Assembly (NCBI GenBank): GCA_025359965.1 | Contig: JANYDC010000119.1 | Location: forward strand, 46,320 to 110,319 | DNA length: 64,000 bases | Direction: 5' to 3' | From: Pedosphaera sp. | GTDB lineage: Bacteria > Verrucomicrobiota > Verrucomicrobiia > Limisphaerales > SXQI01 | Shown here: positions 26,239-34,687 of the stretch, in pieces | Numbering within the stretch: position 1 is the first letter of the stretch | How the letters are laid out: every line of letters begins with the position of its first letter | Program-made: the position numbers and the translations under genes | Notes under the pieces: model-generated | What the model saw: only the letters and a program-made list of their open reading frames with translations | Told to the model about the DNA's origin: nothing | Databases searched by the model: none

Positions 26239-28440
26239 ATGCGCCGATCACCTTTATTGAGGAGCTGTTTATGTCGTCGTCCCCACATCCCGCTGTGGCT
26301 GCATGCCTGTCTGCTTCTGGCGCTCTCATTCGTTTACCAGGGAAACTTGCTGGCACAAAATGCCGGTACAAACACGATTTCCCGCCCCATGATGGATCTA
26401 GGCCCGGCGGTTTCATTTATTTTCAATAACGCCGCCACAAACAGTCCACTTTCCGGACCCAGCACCAATCTTGTGACCAAATCACTGAGCATTCGTGTAG
26501 GGACGAATGCTGGTGTTTGTTTTGATACAACGACTCATTGCTACGCGGCAGGCTGGATCGGCGGTTTTATCGATGTCCGCAAAACCTCGATTGCCACCAC
26601 TGCACAAGGGAGCAGCCCTATTTTTCCGATTGGCACCAAGGTTTTTGCATCTGTCACACCTGTGATTGAGGGCCAAAAACTTAAATACAAGGGCCACTTT
26701 GTGAGTGGCGAGCAGGTGGTTCTTTCGTACGCCATCAATGATGTCGTTTTTCTGGATCTTCCCGGCATCGAAGAAGTGAGAGGGCAATCGTTTTTGACCC
26801 GAACCCTGCGGGTGGATTTAATGAAAGCGCCGATTGCACTGGTGATGCCTGACACCAAAGGTATTACACTTCTTGATCCCTCCGGCAGCGCCAGGCTGGA
26901 AACGAATGGCGCACTCATCACGCTCAGGATAGCCAGACACGACGAGCCGATTCTTCTGAAAGTGGCTTTTGGCAGCAGTGAACTTCCGCTAATCCCCCCG
27001 GTTAATCCTGCAACACTTACGAATGGAGGACCGGCAAGATGGACGAGTGAGGTCACGACCCATGGCAAACTCGGTGCCGAGCCCGGAGCCTATGTGGTGG
27101 ATACTCTAACCCTCCCCGAACCCAATCCGTGGAACTCATGGATGAGAATTTCCGGGTTGGATTTTTTCAGGGATGGCCGTTGCGCGATTTCCACCCTGAG
27201 TGGTGACGTATGGATTGTTTCCGGGATTGATTCGAGTCTGAAAAAATTGCATTGGAAGCGTTATGCGAGCGGGCTTTACGAACCACTGGGACTCCGAATT
27301 CTCCATGATAAAATCTTTGTGCTCGGACGCGATCGCATTACTCGACTGCACGATTTAAACCAGGACGGGGAGGCAGATTACTACGAATCATTCAATAGCG
27401 ATTGGGACGTTTATCCCACTTATCATGCGTTCGTTTTTGATCTTCAGGGCGACAGGGCTGGGAATTTTTATTTTGCAAGCGATGGCAATATGGTTGATCC
27501 ATTTCTCAACAAACATGGCAGCCTGCTGAAAGTTTCGGCAGATGGATCAACCCTTAAAGTCTTTGCCCGAGGTTTCAGAACTCCCAACGGCCTTAGTGTG
27601 GGGCCCAATGACGAGATTACCTGCTCCGACAATCAGGGGCATTGGACTCCGGCGAGCAAGATCAGTTGGATTCAGCAAGGCGAATTTTATGGATACGGGG
27701 GTGATCCACGGCAGCCGCGATTTGCGGAATATCAAAAAGCCAACTCAATAACGAATTTTGAACCGCCCATTTGCTGGTTGCCTATGAATCTGGATAACTC
27801 CAGCGGAGGACAAATCTGGGTCACCAGCGACAAATGGGGACTGCCTCGCGGGTCACTGCTCCACACTTCATATGGCAAATGCACCCTACTCCATGTGATG
27901 TTCGAGGACATCGATGGGCAGAAGCAGGGCGGAGCCTGGGCATTTCCGGTGCGATTTAATTCAGGGATGATGCGGGGCAGGTTCAATCCAGAAGATGGAC
28001 AGCTTTACTTGGGAGGACTGAAAGGCTGGCAAACGGTGGCCATTCAAGATGGAGGTTTACAACGAGTCCGTTATACGGGCAAAACATTATCCCAACCTGT
28101 TTCGCTCCATGTCGAAACCGAGGGGATCAAAATTAGTTTTGGCACTCGATTAAATCCTTCCTTCGCCAATGACCCAGCAAACTACAGCATCGCCCGATGG
28201 AATTATCGGTGGACCTCTCAATACGGCTCCGACTCGTGGTCCGTCGCAGATCCTCAGCAGAAAGGCGAAGATTCTGTCGTGGTCAAATCGGCAAGGCTTT
28301 CGGCAGACGGACTGTCAGTGTTTTTGGAAACCGAGCCATTAAAGCCGGTTATGCAAATGCGAATCAAATTCGCCATCGAAACAGCTGACGGACAGACGCT
28401 TCGGCAGGAAATTTATAACACAATCAACCGCGTCAAATAA
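26239..28440 (+). CDS. Secreted beta-propeller protein (DUF6797-like, paralogue 1)
   Basis: A 733-residue exported protein: a signal peptide after a basic start (HACLLLALSFVYQGNLLAQ), an N-terminal beta-rich domain, and a central NHL/sorbosone-dehydrogenase-like propeller with [49 protein letters not shown] and KGWQTVAIQDGG. It is clearly homologous to the protein at 57028-59310. Such proteins are common in verrucomicrobia and planctomycetes, often near sugar-degradation genes, but the substrate is unknown. ATG 26239 is chosen over a TTG three codons earlier. It is divergent from the leuA leader, only 83 bases away. Confidence 0.85.
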   Translation: MRRSPLLRSCLCRRPHIPLWLHACLLLALSFVYQGNLLAQNAGTNTISRPMMDLGPAVSFIFNNAATNSPLSGPSTNLVTKSLSIRVGTNAGVCFDTTTHCYAAGWIGGFIDVRKTSIATTAQGSSPIFPIGTKVFASVTPVIEGQKLKYKGHFVSGEQVVLSYAINDVVFLDLPGIEEVRGQSFLTRTLRVDLMKAPIALVMPDTKGITLLDPSGSARLETNGALITLRIARHDEPILLKVAFGSSELPLIPPVNPATLTNGGPARWTSEVTTHGKLGAEPGAYVVDTLTLPEPNPWNSWMRISGLDFFRDGRCAISTLSGDVWIVSGIDSSLKKLHWKRYASGLYEPLGLRILHDKIFVLGRDRITRLHDLNQDGEADYYESFNSDWDVYPTYHAFVFDLQGDRAGNFYFASDGNMVDPFLNKHGSLLKVSADGSTLKVFARGFRTPNGLSVGPNDEITCSDNQGHWTPASKISWIQQGEFYGYGGDPRQPRFAEYQKANSITNFEPPICWLPMNLDNSSGGQIWVTSDKWGLPRGSLLHTSYGKCTLLHVMFEDIDGQKQGGAWAFPVRFNSGMMRGRFNPEDGQLYLGGLKGWQTVAIQDGGLQRVRYTGKTLSQPVSLHVETEGIKISFGTRLNPSFANDPANYSIARWNYRWTSQYGSDSWSVADPQQKGEDSVVVKSARLSADGLSVFLETEPLKPVMQMRIKFAIETADGQTLRQEIYNTINRVK

Positions 28441-28448
28441 CGCGGTTG
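28425..28448. terminator. Hairpin at convergent gene ends
   Basis: A 9-bp perfect stem (28425-28433 with 28440-28448, loop CAAATA) overlaps the stop codon of the propeller gene and precedes the end of rpoN. No T-run is present, so it is a terminator candidate only by position. Confidence 0.4.
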
Positions 28449-28466
28449 ATCCGAACACAGGGAACA

Positions 28467-29966
28467 TCAATATTCCTTGCGCAGATGTGAAGGCAAAATA
28501 TTGAGTTCCGAACGGTATTTGGCAATGGTGCGACGGGCAATTTGGATGCCTTTTTCACCAAGCAATTTAACGATTTCCTCGTCCGAAAGCGGCTTGCCGG
28601 AATCCTCATTGGATACCATTTCCGTAATAATCCCTTTCACGCTGGTGTTGGACATGCCAACACCCGAGGAAGTCATGATACCGGAAGTGAAGAAGTACTT
28701 CATCTCGAACACTCCCTGCGGAGTTTCCATGTATTTTCCAGAGACAGCGCGACTGACCGTGGTTTCATGGACCCCCACCACTTCAGCCACCTGAACCATC
28801 GTCATGGGTTTGAGTGCGCCGGCGCCTTTTTCCAGAAAATCCGTCTGTCGCTTCACGATTTCACGAGCGATATTCAGGATCGTTTGCTGGCGCTGGTGGA
28901 TGCTTTTGATCAGAAACTTTCCGGCACGGATTTTGTCGCGGATATATTCCCTGACTTCCGGCGAGCTGTCAGTCTGCGACATCAGGTCCTTATAGGTATT
29001 GCTGATCCGCAGATGTGGCACTTGCTCGTTATTGCTGGTAACCACCCAATCTTCACCCACTTTTTGGATAAAGACCTCGGGCATGATGTACTGTTGGTTG
29101 TCGGGCAGAAAATCGCGGCCCGGGCGGGGTTCCAGATGGCCGATGTTCTGAACAGCATCCTGCACTTCGTCCACCTCAAGATTCAAACCTCGGGCAATTT
29201 CTGGAAGCCTGCGGCGACCCAGTGCATCCATGAAACGGTCCACAATCTGGTATTCGAGTGAGTTTTTTCGTCCCGCACGCTCAAGTTGAAGCATGAGGCA
29301 CTCCCTCAGGTCCCGTGCACCGACTCCAGGAGGATGGAATGTCTGGACCACCTTCAAAACTTCTTGAATGCGGGCAGGGTCGACGTTCGTTGAGAAAGCA
29401 AGCTCCTCAACCGAACTTTGCAGGAAGCCATGATCATCAATATTGCCAATGATCATCTCGGCCACCTGACGTTGTTCCGCTGAGATATCCGAGGTCCGTA
29501 CCTGCTCCAAAAGGTTCTCCTGCAGGGAAGTACCCGCCACCAGAGAATCAAACATGAACTGGCGACGTTCTTCCTCTTCCTGAGAGGGGCGCATGGGCAG
29601 GTTGGTCTGGGAAAAATGATCGCGCCATTCCTGATCCAGTTGCGTCAATTTTTCAAATTCAGCTTGAAAATCGTCAACCGAATCGTTGGTTTCCGGCTTT
29701 TCCGTGGCTGGATCAAATTGAACATCGGCGGGTGGCTCAGCAGGATCTGGAGAATCCGGCGCGTCATCGCCATCGGACCGGGGCGCCTTCTCATCGATCT
29801 CGGAGTCTAGCACCTCTTCCAAGACCGGGTTAACGGCCATTTCCTGTTCAACCAGCGCTTTAAGCTCAAGGGTTGGCGCTTGGAGCAAAGCAAGAGATTG
29901 CTGGAGCTGGGGAGCCAGCACCTGCGATAGCGACATCCGTTGAGCGAGTTGCAATCCTTGTCCCAT
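28467..29966 (-). CDS. rpoN: RNA polymerase sigma-54 factor
   Basis: Sigma-54 directs transcription from -24/-12 promoters with the help of AAA+ activators. The 499 residues include the glutamine/leucine-rich activator-interacting region I (LAQRMSLSQVLAPQLQQSLA), an acidic region II (about 45-110), the core-binding domain, the HTH around VAEVVGVHETTVSRAVSGKY, and the RpoN box ARRTIAKYRSEL close to the C-terminus. It is a single gene, divergent from the hydrolase gene to its right. No cognate activator is visible in the window. Confidence 0.97.
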   Translation of the reverse strand: MGQGLQLAQRMSLSQVLAPQLQQSLALLQAPTLELKALVEQEMAVNPVLEEVLDSEIDEKAPRSDGDDAPDSPDPAEPPADVQFDPATEKPETNDSVDDFQAEFEKLTQLDQEWRDHFSQTNLPMRPSQEEEERRQFMFDSLVAGTSLQENLLEQVRTSDISAEQRQVAEMIIGNIDDHGFLQSSVEELAFSTNVDPARIQEVLKVVQTFHPPGVGARDLRECLMLQLERAGRKNSLEYQIVDRFMDALGRRRLPEIARGLNLEVDEVQDAVQNIGHLEPRPGRDFLPDNQQYIMPEVFIQKVGEDWVVTSNNEQVPHLRISNTYKDLMSQTDSSPEVREYIRDKIRAGKFLIKSIHQRQQTILNIAREIVKRQTDFLEKGAGALKPMTMVQVAEVVGVHETTVSRAVSGKYMETPQGVFEMKYFFTSGIMTSSGVGMSNTSVKGIITEMVSNEDSGKPLSDEEIVKLLGEKGIQIARRTIAKYRSELNILPSHLRKEY

Positions 29967-30132
29967 GTTTGGTTCAGCGTATCATCCGCCTGTTATTGCT
30001 CAAGATCATTGTGGCACGGAGACTGCTTTACTTTCATGTCCATCGGGTGGTTGACTACTATTCTTAATAAAAATCCCGCGCTAAGGTCCCAAAATCGTTG
30101 CGGGCACCGCGCACCTCTCCTAACGTCCGTTT

Positions 30133-30942
30133 GTGCCAGTGCAGTTAACGATCTTGGGAAGCGGGAGTAATGGGAATTGTTCGTATCTTGAGTGCGGGGA
30201 AACCCGGCTGCTCATCGATGCGGGCTTTAGCGGCCGCCAAATTCGTCAGCGTCTGAGTCTCATTGGTCGTGTGGCGGAGTCCTTAACCGGCATTCTCATC
30301 ACCCATGAACACGGCGACCATATCTCGGGGTTAGCCGGATTGGCTGGAAAATTACGCATCCCGATTTACTGGAATCGTGCCACGAAGGAGGCGGCCGAAC
30401 GCCAGTTGGAAACCCAATTTAATAACCATATATTCACCACAGGCGGTTCGTTTACGGTGGGAAATTTTGAGATCGAGTCTTTTTCCGTACCCCACGATGC
30501 CCAGGATCCAGTCGGTTTCTGCCTTCGCGCAGAAGGGGTGCAGATTGGTTTTCTGACCGATCTAGGCCATGCGACCAAGCTGGTTCTGGAAAGAGTTCGA
30601 GGTTCGAACGCCCTGGTTCTGGAGACCAATCACGATATTAAGCTGCTTCAGGATGATCTTCGACGACCTTGGAGTCTCAAGCAGCGGATTCTGAGCCGGC
30701 ATGGGCATCTTTCAAATGAAGCTGCCGCTGACACACTCGAAACAGTGCTCACGGATCGGTTGAAAAAATTATTTCTTGGCCACCTGAGCCGCGACTGCAA
30801 CCGTCCCGAACTGGCTGAGCGTGCCGTGCGAAAACGGTTGGCTGACATGGGGGCAGCTCATGTTCTGACCGAAGTCACCCAACAGGACAAGCCATGCCAA
30901 ACCTGGCATGCAGTTACTTTGATGGAGTCATTTCCGTTCTGA
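30133..30942 (+). CDS. Metallo-beta-lactamase-fold hydrolase, YycJ/WalJ-like
   Basis: A 269-residue MBL-fold enzyme. It shows LGSGSNGNCSYLECGETRLL, a metal-binding THEHGDHISG, a later SVPHDA and a C-terminal LGHLSRDCN, a pattern matching YycJ/WalJ exonuclease-like proteins. These act on nucleic acid in DNA repair or in coordination of replication with cell division. GTG at 30133 is used; another GTG lies two codons on and neither has a strong ribosome-binding site. It ends directly against the convergent panE-like gene with no spacer. Confidence 0.85.
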   Translation: MPVQLTILGSGSNGNCSYLECGETRLLIDAGFSGRQIRQRLSLIGRVAESLTGILITHEHGDHISGLAGLAGKLRIPIYWNRATKEAAERQLETQFNNHIFTTGGSFTVGNFEIESFSVPHDAQDPVGFCLRAEGVQIGFLTDLGHATKLVLERVRGSNALVLETNHDIKLLQDDLRRPWSLKQRILSRHGHLSNEAAADTLETVLTDRLKKLFLGHLSRDCNRPELAERAVRKRLADMGAAHVLTEVTQQDKPCQTWHAVTLMESFPF

Positions 30943-31908
30943 TCAGGGAGCCGATCCTTGGATCGACAAAAGCAAGGAGACCAGTCTTTCCAGCCAAGGC
31001 GTGGCAACGCCCAAACCCGCCGCCACCTGTAATGATTTAACAAATAAAGCTTCCACCTCGAGTTCCCGCCCGAGCTCAAAATCCAACAAAGTCGAAGGTT
31101 GATACGCCCCCATACTCGAGGTGTGATCAATCAGGTGGCACACCAAATCCTCGCGCAGCGGAAGTCCGCGTGCTGAGGCGATTGCCATCACTTCGAGCAT
31201 GAGAGCCTCAACCACTCCACGCCACTCCGGATTGGTCAGCAAGGAATCAGTCGAAGCCCCAGATCTCTTTAGTTCTCCTAGAATTCGACCAGCCCTCAAG
31301 GAACCGAAACCCGCTGCTGCCGCCACGCCCAACCCGTTGAAAGGTATGTTCCACGCCAGTTTTTCCCAACGAGCACGCTCGAGTGTGTCCACAACGCTGG
31401 CAGGCACGCCGGAACGCCTGAACATGGAGGCAATTTCATGAGTGCGCGGTTCAGGCCACCTTTCAAATTCTCCGAGGTTGATACGTCCGTGGTCAATATG
31501 CTGAACGACACCGGCCGCGGTACGATTCAAACAAACAAAACAAAGACCGCCCAGCACCCGTTCCGCGCCAAAGTGGGAAGCCAGAAGAGCCTCGTTGCCC
31601 AAACCGTTCTGGAGAGTAAGCAAAAAGGTTTCTTTGCCAATGAGGGGTGCCACCATTTGAGGAATGACTGTATTTGCAGTGGTTTTAAGGGTAATTAGCA
31701 CGAGGTCCACGGGCCCGATCTCACTGGCTTCCCGAGCGCACCTCGGACGAAAATTAAAATCTCCCTGGCGGCTGAGGACCTGAACTCCATGGCGGCGAAC
31801 CTGATCATAGTCGCTGCGCAGAAGAAAGTTCATGGACTCACCAGCACGCCCCAGCATCGAGCCATAATAGAGCCCCATCGCTCCGCATCCAACCACTGCA
31901 ATCCTCAT
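30943..31908 (-). CDS. panE: 2-dehydropantoate 2-reductase family protein
   Basis: Ketopantoate reductase-like NADPH enzyme of 321 residues in the pantothenate pathway. The N-terminal Rossmann motif is VVGCGAMGLYYGSML; the family LITLKTTANT, LQNGLGNE and the catalytic Lys region WEKLAWNIPFNGL are present. The ATG at 31906-31908 directly follows the T-run of the HU terminator, so the gene has no ordinary ribosome-binding site: translation would be leaderless, start at an upstream TTG inside the hairpin, or depend on readthrough. The paralogous family also includes other reductases, so the substrate is probable rather than certain. Confidence 0.82.
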   Translation of the reverse strand: MRIAVVGCGAMGLYYGSMLGRAGESMNFLLRSDYDQVRRHGVQVLSRQGDFNFRPRCAREASEIGPVDLVLITLKTTANTVIPQMVAPLIGKETFLLTLQNGLGNEALLASHFGAERVLGGLCFVCLNRTAAGVVQHIDHGRINLGEFERWPEPRTHEIASMFRRSGVPASVVDTLERARWEKLAWNIPFNGLGVAAAAGFGSLRAGRILGELKRSGASTDSLLTNPEWRGVVEALMLEVMAIASARGLPLREDLVCHLIDHTSSMGAYQPSTLLDFELGRELEVEALFVKSLQVAAGLGVATPWLERLVSLLLSIQGSAP

Positions 31909-31943
31909 AAACAAAACGGCACCTGACAAAGATCAGGTGCCGT
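31909..31943 (-). terminator. Intrinsic terminator after the HU gene
   Basis: An 11-bp perfect stem ACGGCACCTGA/TCAGGTGCCGT with a 6-nt loop is followed on the minus strand by TTTTGTTTA. It lies 18 bases after the HU stop. Its T-run touches the panE start codon, so panE must have its own transcript start or use readthrough. Confidence 0.8.
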
Positions 31944-31960
31944 TGGTAAAAACGCGATGC

Positions 31961-32248
31961 TTACTTCACGCCGAGGATCGCATCCTTCGCCGCTTTGGCG
32001 ACACGGAATTTCACGACCTTCTTGGCAGGAATCTTGATCTGCGCTCCGGTTGAGGGGTTGCGACCAATGCGGGCCTTGCGATTAACTAGGACCAGCTTGC
32101 CCAACCCAGGAAGGGTGAAGCTGTTCTTGGCCTGCTCACAGGCGAGCTTGGCGATGTAATCGAGAACTTCCGCAGCGGTTTTCTTGGTCAGCGAGAATTG
32201 CTCGGCGACCTTGGCTGTGATCTGTGACTTGGTCAGGGCTTTAGCCAT
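31961..32248 (-). CDS. HU-family nucleoid protein
   Basis: A 95-residue DNA-bending protein of the HU/IHF family. The start MAKALTKSQITAKVAEQFSL, the central GLGKLVLVNRKARIGRNPST and the DNA-arm proline in RNPSTGAQIKIPAKKV are characteristic. It would package DNA as a dimer. It is a single-gene unit with a terminator immediately after and a possible promoter about 45 bases upstream. Confidence 0.95.
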   Translation of the reverse strand: MAKALTKSQITAKVAEQFSLTKKTAAEVLDYIAKLACEQAKNSFTLPGLGKLVLVNRKARIGRNPSTGAQIKIPAKKVVKFRVAKAAKDAILGVK

Positions 32249-32292
32249 AGTATGTGTTCTATTGGTTTGTGAGAGTCGTTGGACTTGGGCTG

Positions 32293-32321
32293 ATGTAACG
32301 ATGGCGTTTCAGTGTTCGCAA
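32293..32321 (-). promoter_or_regulatory. Candidate promoter for the HU gene
   Basis: On the minus strand TTGCGA (32316-32321) and TTACAT (32293-32298) are separated by 17 bases. The match is moderate, and the position, 45-70 bases before the HU ATG, fits. Confidence 0.35.
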
Positions 32322-32374
32322 GCGGAAAATGTGGTTTTTATTGAGAAAATTGATCTTTCGCTTCTTTTTGAGTC

Positions 32375-32701
32375 TTAATAGCGGTCCAAAGCAGGGTCAA
32401 TCACCCTGGACCATTCATCGATTCCACCCGTAAGATTTCTTGCATTCTTGAATCCGAGCTGTGAAAGCCATGCCACTGCATGGGCACTTCTCACCCCATG
32501 ATGACAGTAGACCACGACCTCTTGATCGCGCCAGTTTTCTAGCTCACTGCTACGTTCACCGAGCTCGGCCAAAGGAATATGGATGGCTTCAGGGATGTGG
32601 CCCATTTCCCATTCAAACAACTCTCGAACATCGAGCAAACGAATATCCTCCCGCCCGCGCATCTTAAATGAAAGCTCGGACACCGTCACCGGCTCGCTCA
32701 T
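32375..32701 (-). CDS. Rhodanese-domain protein
   Basis: A single rhodanese domain of 108 residues, probably a sulfurtransferase or sulfide-handling protein. The active-site loop reads VVYCHHGVRSAHA with the persulfide-forming Cys. The first residues include DIRLLDVRELFEWEMGHIPE, the usual CH2A region. Its ATG overlaps the TGA of trxB by four bases (ATGA), showing translational coupling with thioredoxin reductase and suggesting a linked thiol-redox role. Confidence 0.92.
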   Translation of the reverse strand: MSEPVTVSELSFKMRGREDIRLLDVRELFEWEMGHIPEAIHIPLAELGERSSELENWRDQEVVVYCHHGVRSAHAVAWLSQLGFKNARNLTGGIDEWSRVIDPALDRY

Positions 32702-33633
32702 GCCTGAGCCGCCTCCGCCGCAAGAAATCGCTCACAATCGATGGCAGCCGCACACCCCATACCCGCGGCGGTGATAGCCTGACGATAGACCGAGTCGGCA
32801 CAATCGCCCGCCACGAAAACCCCGGAAATGTTGGTCTGAGCCCCCTGCCCCCGAATGACGTAACCGCTCTCGTCGAGATCGATTTGCCCTGCGAACAATT
32901 GAGTGTTGGGCACGTGGCCGATCGCGATAAAGACACCCGCGCAATCAATCGTGCGCTCAGTGCCTGTGAGCAAATCCTTGACCTTAACCCCGGTGACCTT
33001 GTTTTGCGTCACATCCAAAACATCAGTCACCACGGTATTCCAGACTGGCTTGATTTTGGGATTGGCCAGGGTCCGTTCAGCCATGATGTTCGAGGCTCTC
33101 AGAGAATCACGGCGGTGAACCAACAGCACTTCAGAAGCAAACCGGGTCAGATACATCGCTTCCTCGCAGGCTGAATCACCACCACCCACAACCACCAAAG
33201 TTTTGTTGCGAAACACCGGAAGAGCGCCATCGCACGTGGCACAGTAGGTGACACCCTTCTTTTCGAGCAGATGCTCATTGTTCAATCCCAGATGGCGGTG
33301 CCCGGCGCCGCTGGCAATGATCACAGTTTGAGCAAGAACCGCCTCTCCATCCACGATGAGGGTGAAGGGACGCTTGCTCAAATCAACCTTTTCAACCGTG
33401 GCAAATTGCACTCTTGCGCCGAAACGTTCAGCCTGCTTCTGGGTGTTGGCCATCAATTCATATCCATCGATTCCATCTGGAAAACCCGGAAAATTCTCCA
33501 CAATGCTGGTGGTGGTTAATAATCCACCCGGCATTGTTCCAGTGAACACCAGCGGGTTTAAATTGGCACGCGCCGTGTAAAGCGCGGCAGTAAGCCCGGC
33601 ACAACCCGTCCCAATAATCACAACATTTTCCAT
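32698..33633 (-). CDS. trxB: Thioredoxin-disulfide reductase
   Basis: FAD/NADPH enzyme of 311 residues that reduces thioredoxin. FAD motif IIGTGCAGLTAALYTARANL, the redox-active GVTYCATCDGALPVF, the NADPH motif VVGGGDSACEEA and the C-terminal GVFVAGDC are present. GTGCAG replaces the more usual GSGPAG at the FAD site. It is the first gene of a two-gene operon with the rhodanese protein. No thioredoxin gene lies in the window. Confidence 0.95.
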   Translation of the reverse strand: MENVVIIGTGCAGLTAALYTARANLNPLVFTGTMPGGLLTTTSIVENFPGFPDGIDGYELMANTQKQAERFGARVQFATVEKVDLSKRPFTLIVDGEAVLAQTVIIASGAGHRHLGLNNEHLLEKKGVTYCATCDGALPVFRNKTLVVVGGGDSACEEAMYLTRFASEVLLVHRRDSLRASNIMAERTLANPKIKPVWNTVVTDVLDVTQNKVTGVKVKDLLTGTERTIDCAGVFIAIGHVPNTQLFAGQIDLDESGYVIRGQGAQTNISGVFVAGDCADSVYRQAITAAGMGCAAAIDCERFLAAEAAQA

Positions 33634-33847
33634 AGGAGCAGCGAACCTAAACAGGCCTACCCGAAAGTCAACCCAGCTCGCAATCCATTCAACCTAGATA
33701 ACCCGGCGGAAATATCTCCCGATTAAACCGCAAAGCGGCAGGCGCCGATATGAAACATGTCGGCATAGTCCCTGCTTATGAAAACTTGGATGGTAAATCA
33801 GACCCTACCGGGCTTGGTCCAGGGGTTGCCCGGGAATTGTATTACTT

Positions 33848-34561
33848 ATGAAAGTGATTCAGCCCAACTGCCGGATTCAATTCACAGCCGAAGACATTGG
33901 CTTCATCGTCACGACTCTCCGCAGCGGTGAGGAACAAACCCAACTGATCCGCGATTTGCTCACCGATTCCGATGCCCGTGATCTGATGCTGGAAGACGAG
34001 CGTTTGTACCGTGCGGTGTTGGAGGACTGTGCGTGCCTTCGCATTTCTCAGCATCTCTATTTCTACATCCTCACTCGGCACAGCCTTAAGAAGGCCGGGT
34101 TGGATGACCGTCAGGTGGCGGATTATGTGGCCGAAGTTCTTTCGGAATATTCGCGTTGGGAAAGCACGCGATGCCATCTGCCCGGCGAAGAAACCCCCTT
34201 GGATTATTGCTTTGAAATGGTGGGGGCCCTGCAAAGGGTTGACGAGAGGACACGATTTTGTCTCCGCACCCACATTGGCAACCACACCCTGTTCTTTGCG
34301 GGACTGTTCGCCGGAAGAATCAAGGATCGGGCTGAACGGCGAGGTTTTCCGGACCTTGGATATTATGAATCCCTCGGGAAATCCAACTACCGCATCGCCA
34401 GTGATCACCGCCTCGCCACGCGCTACGATCTTTCTCACGTACTGGGAACACTGGGTGAGGGATTCCAACATGCCCGAATCGCCCTCAATGATATGGCTGA
34501 TCGCCTGCTTCATCTTGGCGATGAAGGACAGAATGTTCCTGCGTTCAACCGCGCAGCCTGA
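33848..34561 (+). CDS. Hypothetical protein, 237 aa
   Basis: Not a family I can name. It is soluble and mainly helical by appearance, without signal peptide or membrane helix, and has several cysteines in the middle (LEDCACLRIS, DYCFEMVGAL, RFCLRTHIGN). The first residues, MKVIQPNCRIQFTAEDIGF, follow an ATG at 33848 that is the only convincing start. The neighbours are the divergent trxB and a convergent MFS gene, so it appears to be a single gene. A short AAATCCG/CGGATTT hairpin follows at 34582-34602. Confidence 0.7.
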   Translation: MKVIQPNCRIQFTAEDIGFIVTTLRSGEEQTQLIRDLLTDSDARDLMLEDERLYRAVLEDCACLRISQHLYFYILTRHSLKKAGLDDRQVADYVAEVLSEYSRWESTRCHLPGEETPLDYCFEMVGALQRVDERTRFCLRTHIGNHTLFFAGLFAGRIKDRAERRGFPDLGYYESLGKSNYRIASDHRLATRYDLSHVLGTLGEGFQHARIALNDMADRLLHLGDEGQNVPAFNRAA

Positions 34562-34687
34562 TCAGGAATCGACATTGGCCAAAATCCGCAGATAACGGAT
34601 TTGCTCAGAAGGAAAAAAATCTTGGGGTCTGAACATCTGTTCAAATCTGCGTCATCTGCGAATAGCACTTCCCGAGATAATCGACCG

